A stretch of DNA of 64,000 bases from Aureimonas sp. AU20 (GCF_001442755.1 NZ_CP006367.1:2046001-2110000), one strand, 5' to 3'; positions 53,910 through 63,415 are shown, counted from the first letter of the stretch. Translations and numbers: made by a program. The notes: generated by a model from the sequence alone, not told the origin.

Positions 53910-55133
53910 TTGTTGCAGAAGTTCGAAACGGCCCGCGACGCGGCCCTCTCGCTCCGCCCGGACGTTCCGGTCTACTGCTTCCGCCCCGACGTGCTGCGCG
54001 CCGACGCGCAGAGCTTCATGGCGTCTTTTCCCGGCGAGACCGCCTATGCCGTGAAGACCAACGGTGAGCCCATGGTGCTGGAGACGCTGGCCAAGGCCGG
54101 CGTGAAGGTCTTCGACGTCGCCTCGCCCGGCGAGTTCGCGGCCGTGCGCGCCGTCGCCCCGGATGCCGAGATGCTCTACATGCATCCGATCAAGGCGCAG
54201 TCCGACATTCGCCTGGCGCTCGAAACCTACGGCATCCGCACGCTCTCGCTCGACCACGAGGACGAGGTCGCCAAGATCCTGCGCATCGTGCGTGCGCTCG
54301 ATCTCGATCCCGCAACGCTCACCATCTTCGTCCGGCTCCAGACCAAGGGCCATGCGATGTACGAGCTGTCCAAGAAGTTCGGCGCCGCGCCGGCCCATGC
54401 GGTGGAACTTCTCCAGCGCTGCCATCGCATCGGCTTCAAGGTCGGCCTCTGCTTCCATGTCGGCTCGCAGATCGAGGACCCCGACACCTATGAGCGCGCG
54501 CTCGCCTCGGCCGACTGGGTGCGCAACCGCGCCGACGTGCCCTTGGCGGGCCTGGATGTCGGCGGCGGCTTTCCCGCCGAGTACGGGCATGATCCGCGCC
54601 GCAAGAAGCCGACCATTCCCTCCATGGACGAGATCATGGCGCGGCTGCGCGGCGATATAAAGGAATGGGGCTTTTCCGACATGCCGCTGGTCGCCGAGCC
54701 CGGCCGCGTCGTCGTCGCACGCGCTTTCTCGCTGATCGTGCGCGTGCTCCTTCGCAAGGGGCGGCGGCTTTATATCAACGATGGGATCTGGGCTTCGCTG
54801 TCGGATTCATGGACGGGCAAGATCACGCTGCCGGCGCGCTTCATCCCTGATCCCGCGCGCATCTCGCGCAAGGGCGACCCGAAGAGTCTAAGCGCCTTCC
54901 GCGTCTGCGGCGCGACCTGCGATTCCGTCGATATTCTGTCGCGGCCCTTCTGGCTGCCGGAAACGGTTGATACGGGCGACTGGATCGAGATCGGCCATAT
55001 CGGCGCCTACTCGCTGTCGCTGCGCACCCGCTTCAATGGCTTCTATCCCGACACGTTCGTGGAAGTCGCCCAGCCCTTCGACGAGGGCGGGGCGGCCGAA
55101 GGCTTCGCGAGCCTGGAGACAATGGCGGACTGA
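53910..55133 (+). CDS. type III PLP-dependent ornithine/lysine decarboxylase-like enzyme
   Basis: A 407-residue alanine-racemase-fold decarboxylase. The PLP lysine is K49 in Y-A-V-K-T-N. H-V-G-S-Q, L-D-V-G-G-G-F-P and A-E-P-G-R-V-V-V bind PLP, and C337 in C-G-A-T-C-D-S-V-D matches the active-site cysteine of ornithine decarboxylase. It probably produces putrescine (or cadaverine). Start codons are two consecutive TTGs (53910 and 53913) after AAGGAG; the second has better spacing. It is convergent with the DUF4112 gene. Confidence 0.87.
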   Translation: MLQKFETARDAALSLRPDVPVYCFRPDVLRADAQSFMASFPGETAYAVKTNGEPMVLETLAKAGVKVFDVASPGEFAAVRAVAPDAEMLYMHPIKAQSDIRLALETYGIRTLSLDHEDEVAKILRIVRALDLDPATLTIFVRLQTKGHAMYELSKKFGAAPAHAVELLQRCHRIGFKVGLCFHVGSQIEDPDTYERALASADWVRNRADVPLAGLDVGGGFPAEYGHDPRRKKPTIPSMDEIMARLRGDIKEWGFSDMPLVAEPGRVVVARAFSLIVRVLLRKGRRLYINDGIWASLSDSWTGKITLPARFIPDPARISRKGDPKSLSAFRVCGATCDSVDILSRPFWLPETVDTGDWIEIGHIGAYSLSLRTRFNGFYPDTFVEVAQPFDEGGAAEGFASLETMAD

Positions 55134-55138
55134 ACCCG

Positions 55139-55564
55139 TCAGTGCCTGCGCGGCGTGACGTCCTTCAGGATGTCGCGCCGGTCCATCTCGAAATGATCCA
55201 GGATCAGCTGGATGTTTCGCTTGTGCGCCTTGAAGTAGACATCGAACAGGTCGCCCGCCAGCGGCACCGCGCCGAACGCGGCGTCCACGCCGAGATTGGC
55301 GATCATGCGGGCCAGCTTGCGCTTCGGCACGCCCATTCGCCGCGCCTCGTTGACGATGTAGAGCCCGATCAATGCGCCGCCCGCATCGCCGATGCCGGGC
55401 ACGAGGCCGATCAGCGCGTCGGCGCCGAAGCGGATGTCGGTTCCGGGAACGCGAATGGCGGTGTCCATCAACCGGGCCAGCGTGTTCAGCCGGGCGAGGC
55501 GACGGGTCAGGTCCGGCGTCATCGTCTCGGCCTCGAAACCGGCGGCGTAAGCGGTGGCGATCAT
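55139..55564 (-). CDS. DUF4112 membrane-associated protein
   Basis: A 141-residue protein with the DUF4112 core R-F-G-A-D-A-L-I-G-L-V-P-G-I-G-D-A-G-G-A and a following hydrophobic segment (L-I-G-L-Y-I-V-N-E-A-R-R-M-G-V), then A-V-P-L-A-G-D-L-F-D-V-Y-F-K-A-H-K-R-N. One or two membrane-associated helices are likely. Function is unknown. ATG 55564 is used. Confidence 0.88.
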   Translation of the reverse strand: MIATAYAAGFEAETMTPDLTRRLARLNTLARLMDTAIRVPGTDIRFGADALIGLVPGIGDAGGALIGLYIVNEARRMGVPKRKLARMIANLGVDAAFGAVPLAGDLFDVYFKAHKRNIQLILDHFEMDRRDILKDVTPRRH

Positions 55565-55728
55565 CGTCGTGGATCTCCTGAAGGCTGCCGATCGCAGCCT
55601 TTCCCTCTGAAAATGGTGAGCCGGCCTGCCTTCTGCGAGGGGCTCGTGCGCCGATCGCCATTCCCGACGCCGGTTGCCGGCCTATGTCCCGCTTCACGAA
55701 ACCGTAGGCGGCAACCGGGAGACTTGTG

Positions 55729-56613
55729 ATGGAATGGCGCGGGCGTCGCGAAAGCAGCAATATCGAGGACCAGCGTGGCAGCGGGGGCGGGGGTCTCGGC
55801 AGCGGGGGAATGCGCATTCCGATCCGCGCCGGGGGCGGCGGGATCGGTCTCATCATCCTGCTCGGCATTCTGTGGATCGGCTTCGGCATCAATCCGATGT
55901 CGGTGATCGGCATGGATGACGGCACGCAGACCACCCAGACCACGCGAAGTAGCGGCCAGGGCGTCAACGGCACGACCGACGAGACGGACGACTTCATCGC
56001 CGTGGTTCTCGGCGACACCGAGGATGTCTGGAACCGCCGCTTCCAGAGCATGGGCCAGCAATATCGCGAGCCCAAGCTGGTACTCTTCACCGACCGCGTC
56101 TCGTCGGCCTGCGGCAATGCCAGCTCGGCGTCCGGCCCGTTCTACTGCCCGAACGACCAGAAGCTCTATCTCGACACGAGTTTCTTCCGGCAGCTCGACA
56201 GCCAGCTCGGCGCGTCCGGCGACTTCGCCCAGGCCTATGTCATCGCGCACGAGGTCGGCCACCACGTGCAGAACATGACCGGCATTCTCCAGCGTACCAC
56301 GGACATGCGCCAGCGCATGTCGGAGACCGACAGCAACGCCGTGTCGGTCCGGGTCGAGCTGCAGGCCGACTGTTATGCCGGCATCTGGGCGCACGACACC
56401 CAGCAGGCCGGCCTCCTGGAAACGGGCGACATGGAAGAAGCGCTGAACGCCGCCAGCAAGATCGGCGACGACACGTTGCAGCGTCGATCGCAGGGAACGG
56501 TGGTCCCCGACAGCTTCACCCACGGCACTTCGGCGCAGCGCGTCGAATGGTTCAAGCGCGGCGCCACAACGGGCGACATGGCGCAGTGCGACACGCTGAA
56601 GGGGCAGCTTTGA
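55729..56613 (+). CDS. neutral zinc metallopeptidase, YpfJ/KPN_02809 family
   Basis: A 294-residue putative metallopeptidase. A glycine-rich N-terminus precedes a single hydrophobic helix (about 39-56), so the C-terminal domain likely faces the periplasm. The zinc site is H-E-V-G-H-H at 174-179, with E-L-Q-A-D-C-Y-A-G-I-W downstream as third ligand region. Cysteines (A-C-G-N, F-Y-C-P) suggest a disulfide. ATG 55729 is preferred to the adjacent GTG because of GGGAG spacing. Substrate unknown. Confidence 0.9.
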   Translation: MEWRGRRESSNIEDQRGSGGGGLGSGGMRIPIRAGGGGIGLIILLGILWIGFGINPMSVIGMDDGTQTTQTTRSSGQGVNGTTDETDDFIAVVLGDTEDVWNRRFQSMGQQYREPKLVLFTDRVSSACGNASSASGPFYCPNDQKLYLDTSFFRQLDSQLGASGDFAQAYVIAHEVGHHVQNMTGILQRTTDMRQRMSETDSNAVSVRVELQADCYAGIWAHDTQQAGLLETGDMEEALNAASKIGDDTLQRRSQGTVVPDSFTHGTSAQRVEWFKRGATTGDMAQCDTLKGQL

Positions 56614-56697
56614 TCCGAGGCTGAGCGCAATCGGCTTGCAATCGAAGGATCGGCATGGTGAGACGCGGCGAAGAGCGATCCAGCCGCGAAGCGAACC

Positions 56698-58827
56698 ATG
56701 CCCGATCTTCTTCTTGAACTCCGCTCCGAGGAAATTCCCGCCCGCATGCAGCGCAAGGCGGCGGGAGATTTGCGCAAGGCGGTGACGGACGCGCTGGTGG
56801 AAGCGGGCCTGACCTACGAGGGCGCGCGGGAATACTGGACGCCGCGCCGCCTGACGCTCGACATTCGTGGCCTCGACGCACGCTCCAAAGATGTCCACGA
56901 GGAGCGCAAGGGACCGCGTACCGACGCGCCGGAAAAGGCCATCGAAGGCTTCCTGCGCTCGGCCGGCCTCGAGTCGATCGCGCAGGCGCACAAGCATTCC
57001 GATGGAAAGAAGGGCGAGTTCTACGTCGCCCATCTCCTCAAGCCCGGCCGCGCGGCGGAAGAGATCGTCGCCGAGATCATGCCCGGCATCATCCGCGAGT
57101 TCCCTTGGCCGAAGTCGATGCGCTGGGGCGCTGCCTCGCGCGAGCCGGGCTCGCTGCGCTGGGTCCGCCCGCTCCAGTCCATCCTTTGCCTGTTCGGCCC
57201 CGAGAACGGCGAGACCGTCGTGGTGGATTTCGAAGTCTCGGGCATTCGCTCGGGCAACGTGACCGTCGGCCATCGCTTCCATGCGCCGGGCGAAATCCGC
57301 GTGCGCCGCTTCGACGATTACATCCATAGCCTGGAGCGCGCCCGCGTCGTTCTCGACGCCGAGCGCCGCAAGGACATCATCCGCGCCGACGCTCAGAATC
57401 TGGCCTTCGCTCAGGGGCTCGAGGTGGTCGAGGACGAGGGGCTTCTGGAGGAGGTCTCGGGCCTCGTGGAATGGCCGGTCGTGCTCATGGGCACGTTCGA
57501 GGAGGACTTCCTCGCCATTCCGCCGGAGATGATCCAGCTCACCATCCGCACCAACCAGAAATGCTTCGTCACGCGCCGGCGCGGCGCAGGCGCGCTCGCC
57601 AACCGCTTTCTGCTCGTGTCCAATATCGAGGCAGTGGACGGCGGCGCCGAGATCGCGCGCGGCAACGGCAAGGTCGTGCGCGCCCGCCTGTCGGACGCGC
57701 TGTATTTCTGGCGCACCGACCAGAACGCCTTGCCCGATCTCGCCGCTTTGGAAGCCTCGGCCGCCCGCTTCGGGCTGGACCTTGCCAAGCCGCTGGACCA
57801 GCGCATGGCGAAGCTCGACGCGCTGGGCGTGACCTTCCACGCCAAGCTCGGCACGCAAGGCGAGCGCGTAGCCCGCATCGCCGATCTGGCAGCGGCCATC
57901 GCGCCGCTGGTCGGCGCCGATCCGACGCTGGCGCGACGCGCCGCGACGCTCGCCAAGGCGGACCTCACCACGGAAGCCGTGGGTGAGTTTCCCGAGCTTC
58001 AGGGCCTGATGGGCCGCAAATATGCGCGTCTGCAGAACGAGCACGCCTCGGTGCAGACCGCGATCGAAGATCACTACAAGCCGCAGGGACCGGGCGACCG
58101 CGTGCCGCAGGACAAGATCGCCATCGCCGTGGCGCTGGCCGACAAGCTGGACACGCTGGTCGGCTTCTGGGCGATCGATGAGAAGCCGACAGGCTCCAAG
58201 GACCCCTACGCCCTGCGTCGCGCGGCGCTCGGCGTCATCCGCATCATCCTGGAAAACGAGCTGCGCCCGCATCTCGGCCGTCTCATCACGTCCGGCGATC
58301 TCCTGGCCTTCTTCCATGACCGCTTGAAGGTGCAGCTGCGCGAGTCCGGCGCCCGGCACGATTGGGTCGATGCGGTTCTGGCCGGCGGCACGGACGGGGC
58401 GTCGAAGGACGATCTGCTCGATATTGCCCGCCGCGTCACCGAGCTCGGCCGCCTCCTGGAGACCGAGGACGGGCGCAACCTTCTGGCCGCCTATCGCCGC
58501 GCTGCCAACATTCTCGCCGCCGAGGAGAAGAAGGGCACGCGCATCGCCGAGAGCGTCGACCTCGCCCTGCTGCGGGAAGAGGAAGAGCGTGTTCTGGCCG
58601 GGGCGGTGGACCGCGCCGAACTGGAACTGGACGAGGCGCTGGCGGTCGAGAACTACGCCCATGCCGCGACGGCGCTCGGGCGTCTTCGCATTCCCGCCGA
58701 CGCCTTCTTCGAGAAGGTTCTCGTGAATGTGGAGGATGAGGCTATCCGGGCCAACCGCTTGGCATTGCTCGCCCGCATTCGCGCCGCCACGCAGCGCGTC
58801 GCCGACTTCTCGAAGATCGCGGGCTGA
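56698..58827 (+). CDS. glyS: glycine-tRNA ligase beta subunit
   Basis: A 709-residue beta chain of the heterotetrameric glycyl-tRNA synthetase. The N-terminal [30 protein letters not shown] and T-I-R-T-N-Q-K-C-F, and the central [11 protein letters not shown] blocks are diagnostic. The alpha subunit gene glyQ is not in the window, whereas in many bacteria it directly precedes glyS. ATG 56698 is used. An acyltransferase gene follows after 2 bases. Confidence 0.94.
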   Translation: MPDLLLELRSEEIPARMQRKAAGDLRKAVTDALVEAGLTYEGAREYWTPRRLTLDIRGLDARSKDVHEERKGPRTDAPEKAIEGFLRSAGLESIAQAHKHSDGKKGEFYVAHLLKPGRAAEEIVAEIMPGIIREFPWPKSMRWGAASREPGSLRWVRPLQSILCLFGPENGETVVVDFEVSGIRSGNVTVGHRFHAPGEIRVRRFDDYIHSLERARVVLDAERRKDIIRADAQNLAFAQGLEVVEDEGLLEEVSGLVEWPVVLMGTFEEDFLAIPPEMIQLTIRTNQKCFVTRRRGAGALANRFLLVSNIEAVDGGAEIARGNGKVVRARLSDALYFWRTDQNALPDLAALEASAARFGLDLAKPLDQRMAKLDALGVTFHAKLGTQGERVARIADLAAAIAPLVGADPTLARRAATLAKADLTTEAVGEFPELQGLMGRKYARLQNEHASVQTAIEDHYKPQGPGDRVPQDKIAIAVALADKLDTLVGFWAIDEKPTGSKDPYALRRAALGVIRIILENELRPHLGRLITSGDLLAFFHDRLKVQLRESGARHDWVDAVLAGGTDGASKDDLLDIARRVTELGRLLETEDGRNLLAAYRRAANILAAEEKKGTRIAESVDLALLREEEERVLAGAVDRAELELDEALAVENYAHAATALGRLRIPADAFFEKVLVNVEDEAIRANRLALLARIRAATQRVADFSKIAG

Positions 58828-58829
58828 TC

Positions 58830-59915
58830 TTGGCCGCATGGAGCGACCGCCGCCGGATCGGCGAGATCCAGTGGTTGCGGGCCGTCGCCGCCCTCATGGT
58901 GGTGGCCGCCCATATCAAGATCGCTCTCGACCTTCGCTACTACGGGCTGAGCTTCGAGCAGTCGCCGCTCAGCCCCTTTCCTTTCGTCGCCGGGGTGGAC
59001 GTGTTCTTCGTCATCTCCGGCTTCGTGATGGCGCATTCCTCGCAGAGCCTACATGGGCAGTCGGGGGCGTGGCGGACCTTTCTCCTGCGCCGTCTCGCCC
59101 GCGTCGCGCCGCTCTACTGGCTGATGACGGTTCTCCTGATCGTGCTTCTCATCGTCGCACGCGTGCCCGTCTGGGCGGAGACGACCCCGACGCAGATCGT
59201 GGCCTCCTTCCTGTTCTTTCCCGCTGCCAACCCGGACGGCGTGCCCCTGCCGCTGCTCGATATCGGTTGGAGCCTCAATTACGAGATGCTCTTCTATGCC
59301 GTCTTCGCTCTCTTCGTGGGGTGGCGACAGCGCATCGCCTTGGGCGCGACGTTTGCCGTTCTCATCATCGGGGTTGTCGCCGGCCGCTGGCTGACGCCGT
59401 CCAGCCTGGCGCTGCGCTTCTGGAGCGACCCGATCGTTCTCGAATTTCTGCTCGGGATCGCGATCTATCTCGTCGTCTCGCGCGGCTTTCGCCTGCCGGA
59501 CGCCTTGCGCTGGCTGGTCGGCGGGGCGGGGCTTCTCCTGTTCTTCGCCTTCCCGCAGATCGACTTCACCTGGCGCTTCCTTCAATGGGGCATTCCGTCC
59601 GGACTGATGGTGTTGGCAGCCGTCTCCGGGCGCCGCGAGACGCGCTCAAGCGTCGCGGAATGGGCGGGGAATACGTCTTACGCCATCTATCTCTCGCATT
59701 TCTTCGTGATCCGAGCGCTGCTCTTCGGGCTCGAACATCTCGGCATTCGCGCGCCCGCCGTCTGGCTGGTCGGTTTTCCGATCGGCGTCGTGCTCGGTAC
59801 GTTGATCGCGGCCAGCGTCCTCCATTACGGCTTCGAGCGCCCGGTTCTGCGCTGGATTCGGCGCCATCTCGACCGGGACGTGCTGCAGGGCGTCGGCGCG
59901 CCGAGCGGCCCCTGA
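58830..59915 (+). CDS. membrane acyltransferase 3 family protein (OafA/ExoZ-like)
   Basis: A 361-residue integral membrane acyltransferase with about ten hydrophobic segments. The N-terminal I-Q-W-L-R-A-V-A-A-L-M-V-V-A-A-H and F-F-V-I-S-G-F-V-M are signature elements, with the catalytic histidine in the first. R-L-A-R-V-A-P-L-Y-W follows. It probably acetylates or succinylates an exopolysaccharide or lipopolysaccharide. The start is TTG 58830, 2 bases after glyS; no ATG gives the conserved N-terminus. Confidence 0.86.
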   Translation: MAAWSDRRRIGEIQWLRAVAALMVVAAHIKIALDLRYYGLSFEQSPLSPFPFVAGVDVFFVISGFVMAHSSQSLHGQSGAWRTFLLRRLARVAPLYWLMTVLLIVLLIVARVPVWAETTPTQIVASFLFFPAANPDGVPLPLLDIGWSLNYEMLFYAVFALFVGWRQRIALGATFAVLIIGVVAGRWLTPSSLALRFWSDPIVLEFLLGIAIYLVVSRGFRLPDALRWLVGGAGLLLFFAFPQIDFTWRFLQWGIPSGLMVLAAVSGRRETRSSVAEWAGNTSYAIYLSHFFVIRALLFGLEHLGIRAPAVWLVGFPIGVVLGTLIAASVLHYGFERPVLRWIRRHLDRDVLQGVGAPSGP

Positions 59916-60366
59916 AATCGCTTTTCGCTCGCGGCGTCAGGCTCGAGCAAGGCGCGAATCGTTTCCTAAAGACGGCCTGACGACGTGCCCGCCATGGGCC
60001 GGCCCAGGCGTTTCGCGGCGATGAGGCCGCGCGGCGTCAATGGGGTCCTCGCGCATGGTGGTTTCGCCTGTGGGGCGCCTTGAGGCCTCTTCCGGTGCCC
60101 GGCTCGCCGCCGCCGGCAGGTTGGATCAAGCTAAGTCATGAGAAAGCCTAGTTTTCTCATTTTATGACCGGCAATCACCAAGACGGAATTCCACGACCTC
60201 CGGCAGGCCGGACAGGCTGTGGACAACATCTCCGATTGGCGAAGGGGATGCCCCTTCAGGACTCGAGGGACAGGCGGCGCGCATACGGGGCGCCGCTTCA
60301 CGGACATTGCATCGCCACCGCCGGTCCTTCGGGCCTTGCGCGGCGACGACGAGGGGACGAACCCGA
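59916..60366. other. 451-base gene-free interval with inverted repeats
   Basis: No convincing gene is visible between the acyltransferase and the GH25 gene. The stretch is GC-rich apart from an AT-rich patch near 60131-60170. It contains an ATGAGAAA/TTTCTCAT inverted repeat (60138-60160), a GAAGGGG/CCCCTTC hairpin (60241-60257), and a lone DnaA-box-like word. A promoter for the GH25 gene is expected here but none is clear. Confidence 0.5.
60138..60160. promoter_or_regulatory. AT-rich inverted repeat
   Basis: ATGAGAAA (60138-60145) and TTTCTCAT (60153-60160) are perfect 8-base inverted repeats separated by 7 bases, then TTTATGA. It could be an operator or a weak terminator for the acyltransferase transcript. 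It lies about 210 bases upstream of the GH25 start. Confidence 0.4.
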
Positions 60367-61851
60367 ATGCCTGACTTGAGCGCCGCTCGCGCGGCTGCCC
60401 TGCGCTGCTTGTGTGCGATTGCCGCCAGCGCGATCCTCTTCGGCGCGCTGCCCGCGAGCGCCGATTGGAACAAGCCTTGGAAGGACACGGACCGCGCTCT
60501 GGTGATCGACGCCTACGAGTTCAATCCGATCAACTGGAAGTCGCTGACCTCGGACAAGCGCGTCGCCGGTTTCATCAGCAAGGCCTCCGACGGGCTGCCG
60601 CCGGAATGGTCCTGCGCGAAGCTGTCGGGCGATCTCCTGAACCTGTGCAAGAACCGCTGGTGGAAATATTCCGTCACGCAGGAGCTTTACCTGACGCGCC
60701 GCGAGATGGCGAAGACGCTGGGTCTGAAATGGGGCGCCTATCATCTCGGCCGCCCCGGCAACCCGCGCGAGCAGGCCGATCATTTCGTCGACTTCGCCCA
60801 GCCCGAGGCGGACGACCTGATCGCCCTCGACATCGAGGACAACACATCGGACTGGATGTCGCTGGCCGATGCCGAGACCTTTGCCCGGCAGATCAAGATC
60901 CGCCTTGGCCGCTATCCCGTCCTCTACACCAACGGCAACACGGCCGACTACATCGCCCGGAACCAGGCGCAATATCCGCTCCTGTCGCGGCTGCAGCTTT
61001 GGTACGCCCGCTATCGCGACGACATCACCGGCGTCTTCCCGACAGGGAATTGGGACAATTATGCCCTCTGGCAGTTCTCCTCCATGCACAATTGCAGTGC
61101 CCGGTCCTGCCCCTACCGGGTGCCCGGCGCCAAAAACGACATCGATGTGAACGTCTCGCCCCTGACGGTCGCCGAACTGCGCGATGCCTGGCCCTTCAAC
61201 GGCCTTGTCGGCGCGGACCCGGAAGCGACGCCTGACGCCGGCGCCCTGATCGCCTCGGTCTCCGACCAGTCCAAGCAGGCGATCGCCGACGCGGCGGTGA
61301 CGGAGGTCGCCGAGGCGGAGCAGGCGCAGATCGTGCCCGGCACGCTGGCCGCCGCCTATGGCCCGAGCGGCGGGCGTCAACCGATCGACCCCTTGAAGCT
61401 TCTCACCGAAGCCGCTCGCCAGGAGCATGCTGGTAAGCCGGCTTCGCCCGTTCTTTCGGCGCTGACCGATACCCCGAAGGTCAACCCCGTGATCCCCGGC
61501 GACGCGGCGGCAAAAGCCGCGCTGCAGGCGCCGGAGGCGGCGAGCGTCATCGACGCCGTGAAGCAGCTAAAACAGGAAATGCAGGCGGTGCGCGAGATCC
61601 TGCGCGACACCGAGGCCGCCAGCCCGCCGCCCGAGCGGCGCAGCGAGGTGCGGGAGCATTTGAAATCCCGCATCGCGGAGCTGATGAAAAAGGCGGAGGC
61701 GACGATGACGCGCGTTCCCGCCGCTTCGGACGGAGGGAAGCAACCTGACGAGCGGGCGGATGCTGCGTCCTCGCGCGATCGCTGGACGTCCCTGGCCAGT
61801 CTGGCGACGGCCGATCTTCGTGTCGTGAAAGCGTTCGACGCCACGCGTTGA
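60367..61851 (+). CDS. GH25 family lysozyme-like muramidase with C-terminal coiled-coil tail
   Basis: A 494-residue exported protein. A signal peptide is likely (residues 1-32, ending A-S-A-D). Residues ~43-280 form a GH25 TIM barrel with D48 in L-V-I-D-A-Y-E and the D-x-E pair D155/E157 in L-I-A-L-D-I-E-D-N; W-Q-F-S-S is near the barrel end. The remaining ~210 residues are Ala/Glu/Pro-rich with a probable coiled coil (V-K-Q-L-K-Q-E-M-Q-A-V-R-E-I-L). Chromosomal GH25 proteins may act in wall remodelling; no holin or phage genes are adjacent. ATG 60367 follows GAGGGG. Confidence 0.85.
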   Translation: MPDLSAARAAALRCLCAIAASAILFGALPASADWNKPWKDTDRALVIDAYEFNPINWKSLTSDKRVAGFISKASDGLPPEWSCAKLSGDLLNLCKNRWWKYSVTQELYLTRREMAKTLGLKWGAYHLGRPGNPREQADHFVDFAQPEADDLIALDIEDNTSDWMSLADAETFARQIKIRLGRYPVLYTNGNTADYIARNQAQYPLLSRLQLWYARYRDDITGVFPTGNWDNYALWQFSSMHNCSARSCPYRVPGAKNDIDVNVSPLTVAELRDAWPFNGLVGADPEATPDAGALIASVSDQSKQAIADAAVTEVAEAEQAQIVPGTLAAAYGPSGGRQPIDPLKLLTEAARQEHAGKPASPVLSALTDTPKVNPVIPGDAAAKAALQAPEAASVIDAVKQLKQEMQAVREILRDTEAASPPPERRSEVREHLKSRIAELMKKAEATMTRVPAASDGGKQPDERADAASSRDRWTSLASLATADLRVVKAFDATR

Positions 61852-61981
61852 CGCTGGGCGTTTGCCCTTCCGTCCTCTCGCTCGCGCGTCGCTGTTCGGG
61901 GGCCCTGCGTGTCCAGGCGGCCCTTTCCCGTTTCCCCATTTCACCACGTAAAGTTTATTCCAGGCTTGCGTCGCTCTCGCC

Positions 61982-62006
61982 GGAACGATCGAGCCTCGAC
62001 CCTGTT
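61982..62006 (+). promoter_or_regulatory. possible EcfG (general stress response) promoter
   Basis: GGAAC at 61982-61986 is followed after 16 bases by TGTT at 62003-62006, close to the alphaproteobacterial EcfG pattern GGAAC-N16/17-CGTT. It lies about 48 bases upstream of the small membrane-protein gene. No transcript evidence is available. Confidence 0.45.
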
Positions 62007-62053
62007 CACTGCCCATTCGAAGCCCGGACGGGCTGGTGTAAAGGGTGAGTAAT

Positions 62054-62302
62054 ATGGGTAGAGCGTTGGGTTGGGTTCTCGGTCTCGTCGTCATCGTCGG
62101 TGTCGCTTGGTTTGCATACAACATGGTGAGCGTGCGCCAGACGCAGCAGGCAGTCCTGCCGAATGTCACGGTGACGGGCGGGCAGCTGCCCAAGGCCGAT
62201 GTGGATGTCGGCAGCGTGTCGGTTGGCAGCGAAACGCGCACCGTGGAAGTGCCGACGTTGAACGTCACCCCGCCGGCTCAGAACGGCGCGACGTCGAACT
62301 GA
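62054..62302 (+). CDS. small single-pass membrane protein, 82 residues
   Basis: Begins M-G-R-A-L-G-W-V-L-G-L-V-V-I-V-G-V-A-W-F, one hydrophobic helix, then a ~60-residue hydrophilic tail rich in Val/Thr/Pro with V-D-V-G-S-V-S-V-G and a V-E-V-P-T segment. This is unlike any named domain I can recall. ATG 62054 has AAAGGG upstream with 8-base spacing; GTG 62045 is an alternative. A probable EcfG promoter and a strong terminator delimit it as a monocistronic unit. Confidence 0.8.
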   Translation: MGRALGWVLGLVVIVGVAWFAYNMVSVRQTQQAVLPNVTVTGGQLPKADVDVGSVSVGSETRTVEVPTLNVTPPAQNGATSN

Positions 62303-62325
62303 TTTCTCTGCAACGCGATATCAAG

Positions 62326-62363
62326 CGACGGCGCTCCTCTCGGGGCGCCGTCGTTTTTTCTTT
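62326..62363 (+). terminator. rho-independent terminator after the small membrane protein
   Basis: CGACGGCGC (62326-62334) pairs with GCGCCGTCG (62345-62353), 9 bp with a 10-base loop, followed by TTTTTTCTTTT. This is a textbook intrinsic terminator. Confidence 0.93.
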
Positions 62364-62395
62364 TCGTGCCGCGCGCCGCGTCGTAGGTGTCACTC

Positions 62396-63364
62396 ATGCG
62401 GGATACGAAACGGATCGATCTGAGGGACGATGGCGCGGGCGCGGCGGTGCTGATGTGCCTGCGCGAAGGCGGCCTTGCCGCCGTGCCGACTGAGACGGTC
62501 TACGGGCTTGCCGCCGACGCCGCCAACGGGCTGGCCGTTGCGGCGATTTTCGAAGCCAAGGGACGACCGCACTTCAACCCACTGATCTGCCATGTCAGCG
62601 ATCTCGCCATGGCCGAGCGATACGCCCGGTTCGACCCGGTGTCTCGCCGTCTGGCCGACCGGTTCTGGCCGGGGCCGCTGACTCTGGTGCTCCCCGTCCT
62701 GCCGGGAGCCGAGCTGCATCCCCTGGTGCTGGGCGGCCTGGATACGGTGGCGCTGCGTCTGCCCCAAGGTCCGCTGCGCTCGGTGATCGCCTCGCTTGGC
62801 CGCCCGCTCGCCGCGCCAAGCGCCAACCGATCTGGACGCGTCAGCCCGACCACGGCCGAGCATGTCCTGCGCACCCTGCGCGGGCGGATCGATCTTGTGG
62901 CGGATGGCGGCGCGACGGAGCAGGGGCTGGAATCCACGATCGTCCGTGTTCTTGGCGATGAAATTCTGCTGCTGCGCCCCGGCACGTTGACGGCCGAGCG
63001 CATTGCCGAGGAAGCGGGGCTGCCCGTTCGGCGGCGGGCAGAGGGGGATGCGATCACCGCTCCCGGCCAGCTTCTGTCGCATTACGCGCCCGCCGGCCGC
63101 GTGCGTCTCGACGCCGCCGCGCCCGAGCCCGGTGAGCACTGGATCGGCTTCGGGCCGGAGCCGGTGCGCGGCCTGCAAAAGGCCGGCGGCACGTTCAATC
63201 TCAGCCCTGACGGCGATCTGCGCGAGGCCGCAAGCCGGCTCTTCGCCGCGCTCTCGGCCTTCGACGCGCCGGAGATCGAGCGGATCGCCGTTGCGCCCAT
63301 TCCGCGCGAAGGGCTGGGCGAAGCGATCAACGACCGTTTGCGCCGCGCCGCCGCTGACCGATGA
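62396..63364 (+). CDS. L-threonylcarbamoyladenylate synthase, Sua5 type
   Basis: A 322-residue YrdC/Sua5 enzyme that makes the threonylcarbamoyl-AMP used for t6A37 in tRNA. The YrdC domain (residues ~15-200) has P-T-E-T-V-Y-G-L-A-A-D-A, K-G-R-P-x-F-N-P-L, W-P-G-P-L-T-L-V-L and S-A-N-R-S-G-R-V-S-P-T-T. A Sua5 C-terminal domain follows (~210-322) with L-S-H-Y-A-P. ATG 62396 is used; GTG 62387 upstream adds three residues. Functionally related to TrmO at 49.6 kb. Confidence 0.92.
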   Translation: MRDTKRIDLRDDGAGAAVLMCLREGGLAAVPTETVYGLAADAANGLAVAAIFEAKGRPHFNPLICHVSDLAMAERYARFDPVSRRLADRFWPGPLTLVLPVLPGAELHPLVLGGLDTVALRLPQGPLRSVIASLGRPLAAPSANRSGRVSPTTAEHVLRTLRGRIDLVADGGATEQGLESTIVRVLGDEILLLRPGTLTAERIAEEAGLPVRRRAEGDAITAPGQLLSHYAPAGRVRLDAAAPEPGEHWIGFGPEPVRGLQKAGGTFNLSPDGDLREAASRLFAALSAFDAPEIERIAVAPIPREGLGEAINDRLRRAAADR

Positions 63365-63415
63365 TGTCAGCCCCTTGATCTCGACCTTAACCATGATCCG
63401 GTCTAGCGTTCGGGC

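Noticed and set aside
55561..58839. A 1092-residue antisense frame over glyS
   Set aside because: Shadow of the glyS and metallopeptidase coding strand; no recognisable family or ribosome site.
60218..60226. DnaA-box-like word TGTGGACAA
   Set aside because: A single copy without neighbours or AT-rich unwinding region; not evidence for an origin.
60164..60379. A 71-codon frame in the 451-base gap
   Set aside because: No ribosome site, random-looking composition, and it overlaps the GH25 start.
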